A DNA stretch of 64,000 nt, taken from Tragulus kanchil. Taxonomy: Eukaryota > Chordata > Mammalia > Artiodactyla > Tragulidae. Below are positions 59,927 to 64,000 of the stretch, in pieces. Position 1 is the first letter of the stretch. Every line of letters starts with the position of its first letter. The notes beneath the pieces were generated by a model that saw only the letters and a list, made by a program, of their open reading frames with translations, made no database searches and was not told the DNA's origin. Both the position numbers and the translations under genes were made by a program. The DNA lies in the NCBI GenBank assembly GCA_022376925.1, contig JAIOJX010000026.1:256491330-256555329 (forward strand). The letters are read 5' to 3'.

Positions 59927-60813
59927 TATCTAAGATATGCAGTATTTAAAAGTCATAGTATTTTAAAACATCAAATTTAGACAAATTGCTTCAGTACAGT
60001 TATATTTATTTTTCTTTATCAATCTCTCTCGTATTTCATCCCTTCTCAACCCAAGCAAAGGTTTCTTGCTGGGGGTAGACACTGAGATGAGGGTAAGGAA
60101 ATGGAAATTTAGCCCAATCAGATTAATATTTTAGGACATCCATTTGTTCCTAGTATTGGAAATAGGATATTTTCAGATACATAATCATATATGTAAATTG
60201 TATCAGATGTGAAAATTACGATGAAATCAGATATGTACTTGTGATGAAATCTTAGTTAAAATTCTTTTCAGGCATTATTTCCCAGAGAACATTTGTACCA
60301 CTAAGACCAAGTATTTCCAATCAATCCCCAGCTTCTTTGTTCACCTCTTACCAGTGTTCATTCTTCTCTTACTATCTCTTTGTTCTTACTCCTGTGGCAT
60401 GGAAACAGTCAATATGCCACAGATGCCAGCATTTCTCCCATGGTAAGGAAGCTGTTGAAACCAACGATGCGCATACAAGTTAAATTATTCAGAATCTAGC
60501 TGTGTGCTAAACAGGAATTTGGGTGATTCCTTTAGAACAACTGTGAAGTTAATGAGGAAGTTACCATAAAGTTTGTCTTTTTTTATAAGCCGAGGAAGCA
60601 ACAAGGGAGGTGGAATCTTGAAAAAAAAAAAAAAAAGTGACATTTTATAGAAATTAAGAACAGTGTGAGAAAAATCTCCTCAATTATATAAAGATTCATC
60701 TGAAGCATGTTAAATACAAATATGTTATAGATATTCAAATAGTCTTTTAAACTGATAGAATTCAGTGTACATGTGGCAAAAAAAAAATTTTTTTAATGCC
60801 TATAGGTATTTAG

Positions 60814-61027
60814 AGGACTTCCCAGATGGCTTAGTAGTAAAGAATCTGCCTGCCAAACAGGACACTTGGGTTTGATACATGGGTCAGGAAGACCCCCTGG
60901 ACAAGGAAATGGTCTATCTATTCCAGTATTCTTGCCTTGGAAAATCTCATGAACAGGACCTGGCAAGCTACATTCCATGGACAAAGAGTCAGACATGACT
61001 TAGCGACTAAACAGTAGCAGCAGCAGT
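60814..61027 (+). mobile_element. Bov-tA SINE, second copy
   Basis: Repeats 59713-59926 through duplication 18. Confidence 0.9.
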
Positions 61028-61836
61028 TTATCTAAGATATGCAGTATTTAAAAGTCATAGTATTTTAAAAACATACGGCTATATATTTTATGTACATTTA
61101 AATGAATTTAAGGGTTCCTCTACTGAGTGATTTGGTCAACTGAAAAATGTCACTGGACAATGAAAAGGATCATGCTGTTATCATTTCAGGTATTTAAAAT
61201 TCTTAAAAGTATTGCTGCATTATATTTGACAAGTGAAATGATGGATGGGGTTAGGTTAAAAGTCTTTTCTAGTATTAAAGTTTTATAGACAACATAGAAG
61301 GTTCCACACCAGTTTTTCTTTTTTACATTACAATATGATGTGGTATCTGCATTGCTAAGGAATGTCACATATTCTTTGTGATGTTCCACATCAAATAACA
61401 TTAAAGATTTTATAAAAGTTTTGAAATACTTTTATAATTTTTCAATAACTAAAACAATAATTTCATAATCACTTATTATAAAAGTTATGCTACTCAAACT
61501 ACTCTTATAAATTACCATTTCTTTAGAGAGGGAAATTAAAAATGCACATAAACATTACACCCTTAAGAGATCACAGAATCCTAGTTCTTTTGCACTGTTG
61601 AGTTCAGGCAAAGCTGTAAATTAACAGCTTAGATAGACATCATACTTAAGAAAGAACATTTCAAAATCAAGTTAGAGTTTATAACATGCAACATGTTGTT
61701 ATTTATGTCCTAAATCCTTTATGATTTTATTTAATATATTTTCTCTTTACTTTTTTTTAGACAGTTTGCACTATCAACATTTTCAAATTTGTTAACATTT
61801 CTTTCCTTTTTTACCTTTTATTTAATATCTATTCTT
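61028..61836. other. AT-rich DNA, no feature seen
   Basis: A 71-codon minus frame (61186-61401; copied at 62283-62498) has no recognisable domain. No repeat family recognised. Confidence 0.5.
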
Positions 61837-61910
61837 ATGTTAAATACAAATATGTAATAAATTTTGAAACATGTGGCAAAAAAATTTTTTTAATGCCTAT
61901 AGGTATTTAG

Positions 61911-62124
61911 AGGACTTCCCAGATGGCTTAGTAGTAAAGAATCTGCCTGCCAAACAGGACACTTGGGTTTGATACATGGGTCAGGAAGACCCCCTGGACA
62001 AGGAAATGGTCTATCTATTCCAGTATTCTTGCCTTGGAAAATCTCATGAACAGGACCTGGCAAGCTACATTCCATGGACAAAGAGTCAGACATGACTTAG
62101 CGACTAAACAGTAGCAGCAGCAGT
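61911..62124 (+). mobile_element. Bov-tA SINE, third copy
   Basis: Repeats 60814-61027 through duplication 19. Confidence 0.9.
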
Positions 62125-62984
62125 TTATCTAAGATATGCAGTATTTAAAAGTCATAGTATTTTAAAAACATACGGCTATATATTTTATGTACATTTAAAT
62201 GAATTTAAGGGTTCCTCTACTGAGTGATTTGGTCAACTGAAAAATGTCACTGGACAATGAAAAGGATCATGCTGTTATCATTTCAGGTATTTAAAATTCT
62301 TAAAAGTATTGCTGCATTATATTTGACAAGTGAAATGATGGATGGGGTTAGGTTAAAAGTCTTTTCTAGTATTAAAGTTTTATAGACAACATAGAAGGTT
62401 CCACACCAGTTTTTCTTTTTTACATTACAATATGATGTGGTATCTGCATTGCTAAGGAATGTCACATATTCTTTGTGATGTTCCACATCAAATAACATTA
62501 AAGATTTTATAAAAGTTTTGAAATACTTTTATAATTTTTCAATAACTAAAACAATAATTTCATAATCACTTATTATAAAAGTTATGCTACTCAAACTACT
62601 CTTATAAATTACCATTTCTTTAGAGAGGGAAATTAAAAATGCACATAAACATTACACCCTTAAGAGATCACAGAATCCTAGTTCTTTTGCACTGTTGAGT
62701 TCAGGCAAAGCTGTAAATTAACAGCTTAGATAGACATCATACTTAAGAAAGAACATTTCAAAATCAAGTTAGAGTTTATAACATGCAACATGTTGTTATT
62801 TATGTCCTAAATCCTTTATGATTTTATTTAATATATTTTCTCTTTACTTTTTTTTAGACAGTTTGCACTATCAACATTTTCAAATTTGTTAACATTTCTT
62901 TCCTTTTTTTATTTTCCTTGTAATTATTTTCATTCTAGGTCTCTGATTCTTTTTGACAATTTCCATTAAGGAGCATGACTATAT

Positions 62985-63190
62985 TGGCCATCTGTAGTGA
63001 CTTTTGGAGCCCAAGAAGATAAAATCTGTTACTGTTTCCACATTTTCCCCTTATATTTGCCACAAATTGATGGGGCCAGATGCTGTGATCTTAGTTTTTT
63101 GAATGTTGAGTTTTAAACCACGTTTTTCACTTTCCCCTTTCATCCTCATCAAGAGGCTCTTTATTCCTCTTTGCTTTCTGCTTAATGATT
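62985..63190 (-). mobile_element. BovB LINE fragment, minus strand
   Basis: TCTGTAGTGACTTTTGGAGC, CCCAAGAAGATAAAATCTGT and TTTCACTTTCCCCTTTCATC match the stretch at 1085-1245 of the first BovB. A 5'- and 3'-truncated scrap without intact coding. Confidence 0.85.
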
Positions 63191-63299
63191 AATCTACATT
63201 ACTTTATGAACAAAATGTTTAATCAAATATTTGTCTGTACTTCATGCTAACCTTTTGGTCAGCAGAATAAATTTGACCAAAGCACAGTTTACAACTCAC

Positions 63300-63590
63300 T
63301 GGGCAACAACCAGCACCTGCTCAACTATCCACTTCAAACTTGATTTGTGCAGTCTGGGATGTCTGAGTAAGTTGCCGCACTGTTGATTTTAAGGAACTCA
63401 ATTTCATTTGCTTGTAATCATTTTTCAAACTGTCAAGGTCATTTTTAATTCTGACCCTGTCTTTCAAGGTGCTCACCCACTCTGATGATGTGATACACTT
63501 GGCAAATTTAATGACAATTCTCTCCAGCTCATAATCAATCACACGCAGAGATGTTAAATGCAACCAAGAATGCTCTCTGAAGAACATCAC
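63300..63590 (-). mobile_element. L3/CR1-type LINE fossil, minus strand
   Basis: The minus-strand frame 63321-63590 (89 codons) contains IVIKFAKCIT, then STLKDRVRIKNDLDSLKN and KQMKLSS. This aligns in order with the CR1/L3 reverse-transcriptase stretch that follows the catalytic box: a KFADDTK-type motif, an LEDR.KIQNDLD.L motif and an NKMKFN motif. The catalytic Asp-Asp is replaced (AKC instead of ADD), so it is dead. The match is recalled from family knowledge, not computed. Confidence 0.6.
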
Positions 63591-64000
63591 CTGTTAAGGG
63601 CTGAGGGGTAATGGTTCTACATTGTGTTATTTTTAAATTCTTATGATTGCCTTATTCTCTACCCTGATCTTCAGAGAAAGAAAACTACAAATCTCGCTAA
63701 GTTAAATGAGACCGAAAAGATACCGGACTGTGATTACCCTTGGGGAGCATTTTCGTTCAGAGCACTTTATAAACTACAGCACCTTACCTTGATATTATCT
63801 CATGGACAAAGCAGATAATTTGAGGGTGGAAGATTTTTGCCTCTGCCAAATTTACTGTTCTTTTGATTTGTGAGATAAGCAGCATGTTGCCCAGTATTTA
63901 TGAAAACTTTACTTTGTCCACGTTTGAAAAGAACTGGTTTCAGTGACAACCTCCTAAATGCTCTATTGTGTACAGTAAAAATGATAAAAGGAGCCTTTCA
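63591..64000. other. Unique DNA, no feature seen
   Basis: A 64-codon plus frame at 63624-63818 has no recognisable domain. No repeat family seen. Confidence 0.45.

Larger units (their letters stand above)
58881..61074. repeat. Tandem duplication 18 (period 1,090-1,103 bp) with noisy junction
   Basis: Bases 58881-59971 recur at 59972-61074. The first 40 bp of copy two (AATTTAGACAAATTGCTTCA..) is a corrupted version of 58885-58914, including a short extra ACAG. Inside, one A-rich run differs (59521-59535 versus 60620-60636). Confidence 0.95.
60707..62907. repeat. Tandem duplication 19 (period 1,097-1,130 bp) with noisy junction
   Basis: Bases 60707-61810 recur at about 61837-62907. The filler 61811-61836 resembles 62905-62935 read with errors. 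The start of copy two (61837-61875) is a corrupted version of 60707-60778 lacking about 33 bp. The rest agrees. Confidence 0.95.

Noticed and set aside
1577..62907. A new family of about 1.1-kb tandem repeats or a rolling-circle-like element
   Set aside because: The units share no sequence, have no common ends and cut through known transposons, so they are not members of a mobile family.
1..64000. CRISPR arrays, operons, phage or plasmid genes
   Set aside because: The window is mammalian; the direct repeats are kilobase-scale tandem pairs, SINEs or microsatellites, with no short regularly spaced repeats.

Overview
The window is nuclear DNA from a pecoran ruminant (bovid or deer type). It carries BovB LINE pieces with degraded reverse-transcriptase codons, many tRNA-derived ruminant SINEs (Bov-tA type and a second longer type), artiodactyl L1 3' ends, and old shared mammalian repeats (MIR, L2, an L3/CR1 fossil, a MaLR-type LTR, a hAT-like fossil). 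I found no host protein-coding exon, rRNA, tRNA or CRISPR array that I can support. The open reading frames are short and most lie in repeats or are chance frames. The region reads as intergenic or deep intronic.

The dominant feature is a run of 19 direct tandem duplications, each with a period of about 1.03-1.20 kb. They lie at about 1.6-3.6, 4.3-6.4, 8.6-10.9, 11.9-14.0, 16.1-18.3, 26.5-28.7, 28.6-30.9, 32.6-34.8, 35.0-37.2, 38.1-40.4, 40.4-42.7, 42.4-44.7, 44.4-46.6, 46.3-48.4, 49.9-52.1, 51.9-54.0, 53.7-55.8, 58.9-61.1 and 60.7-62.9 kb. The duplicated sequences are unrelated to each other and share no boundary motif. Copies are almost identical; inner differences are mostly one-base homopolymer changes. 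Several junctions hold short error-rich versions of the sequence that should flank the copy. This pattern is best explained as an assembly artefact (unmerged about 1 kb overlaps joined through noisy long-read ends). Collapsing all of them would remove about 21 kb and leave about 43 kb of real sequence. The duplications fall at irregular spacing and neighbouring ones often overlap, so some segments occur three times.

Layout: 0.5-2.2 kb, BovB on the minus strand; 2.2-11 kb, AT-rich DNA with MIR, L2 and SINE pieces; 11.9-16.3 kb, an L1 3' end, two further related G-rich L1-like tails, and a plus-strand BovB interrupted by one of those tails with a 15-bp target-site duplication; 17-26 kb, four plus-strand SINEs and minus-strand SINE fragments, with no duplication from 18.3 to 26.5 kb; 26.5-31.5 kb, low-repeat DNA plus a head-to-head SINE pair; 31.5-44 kb, mostly unique DNA with MIR, L2 and an L1 fragment; 44.9-46.5 kb, a MaLR-like LTR; 50.4 kb, an L1 insertion inverted in the twin-priming manner; 52.5-55.5 kb, L2; 58.3-58.8 kb, a SINE inside a SINE; 63.0-63.6 kb, a BovB scrap and an L3/CR1 fossil.

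I found no undescribed biological system. The most useful results are the duplication pattern and its probable technical origin, and several dated transposition events readable from target-site duplications.
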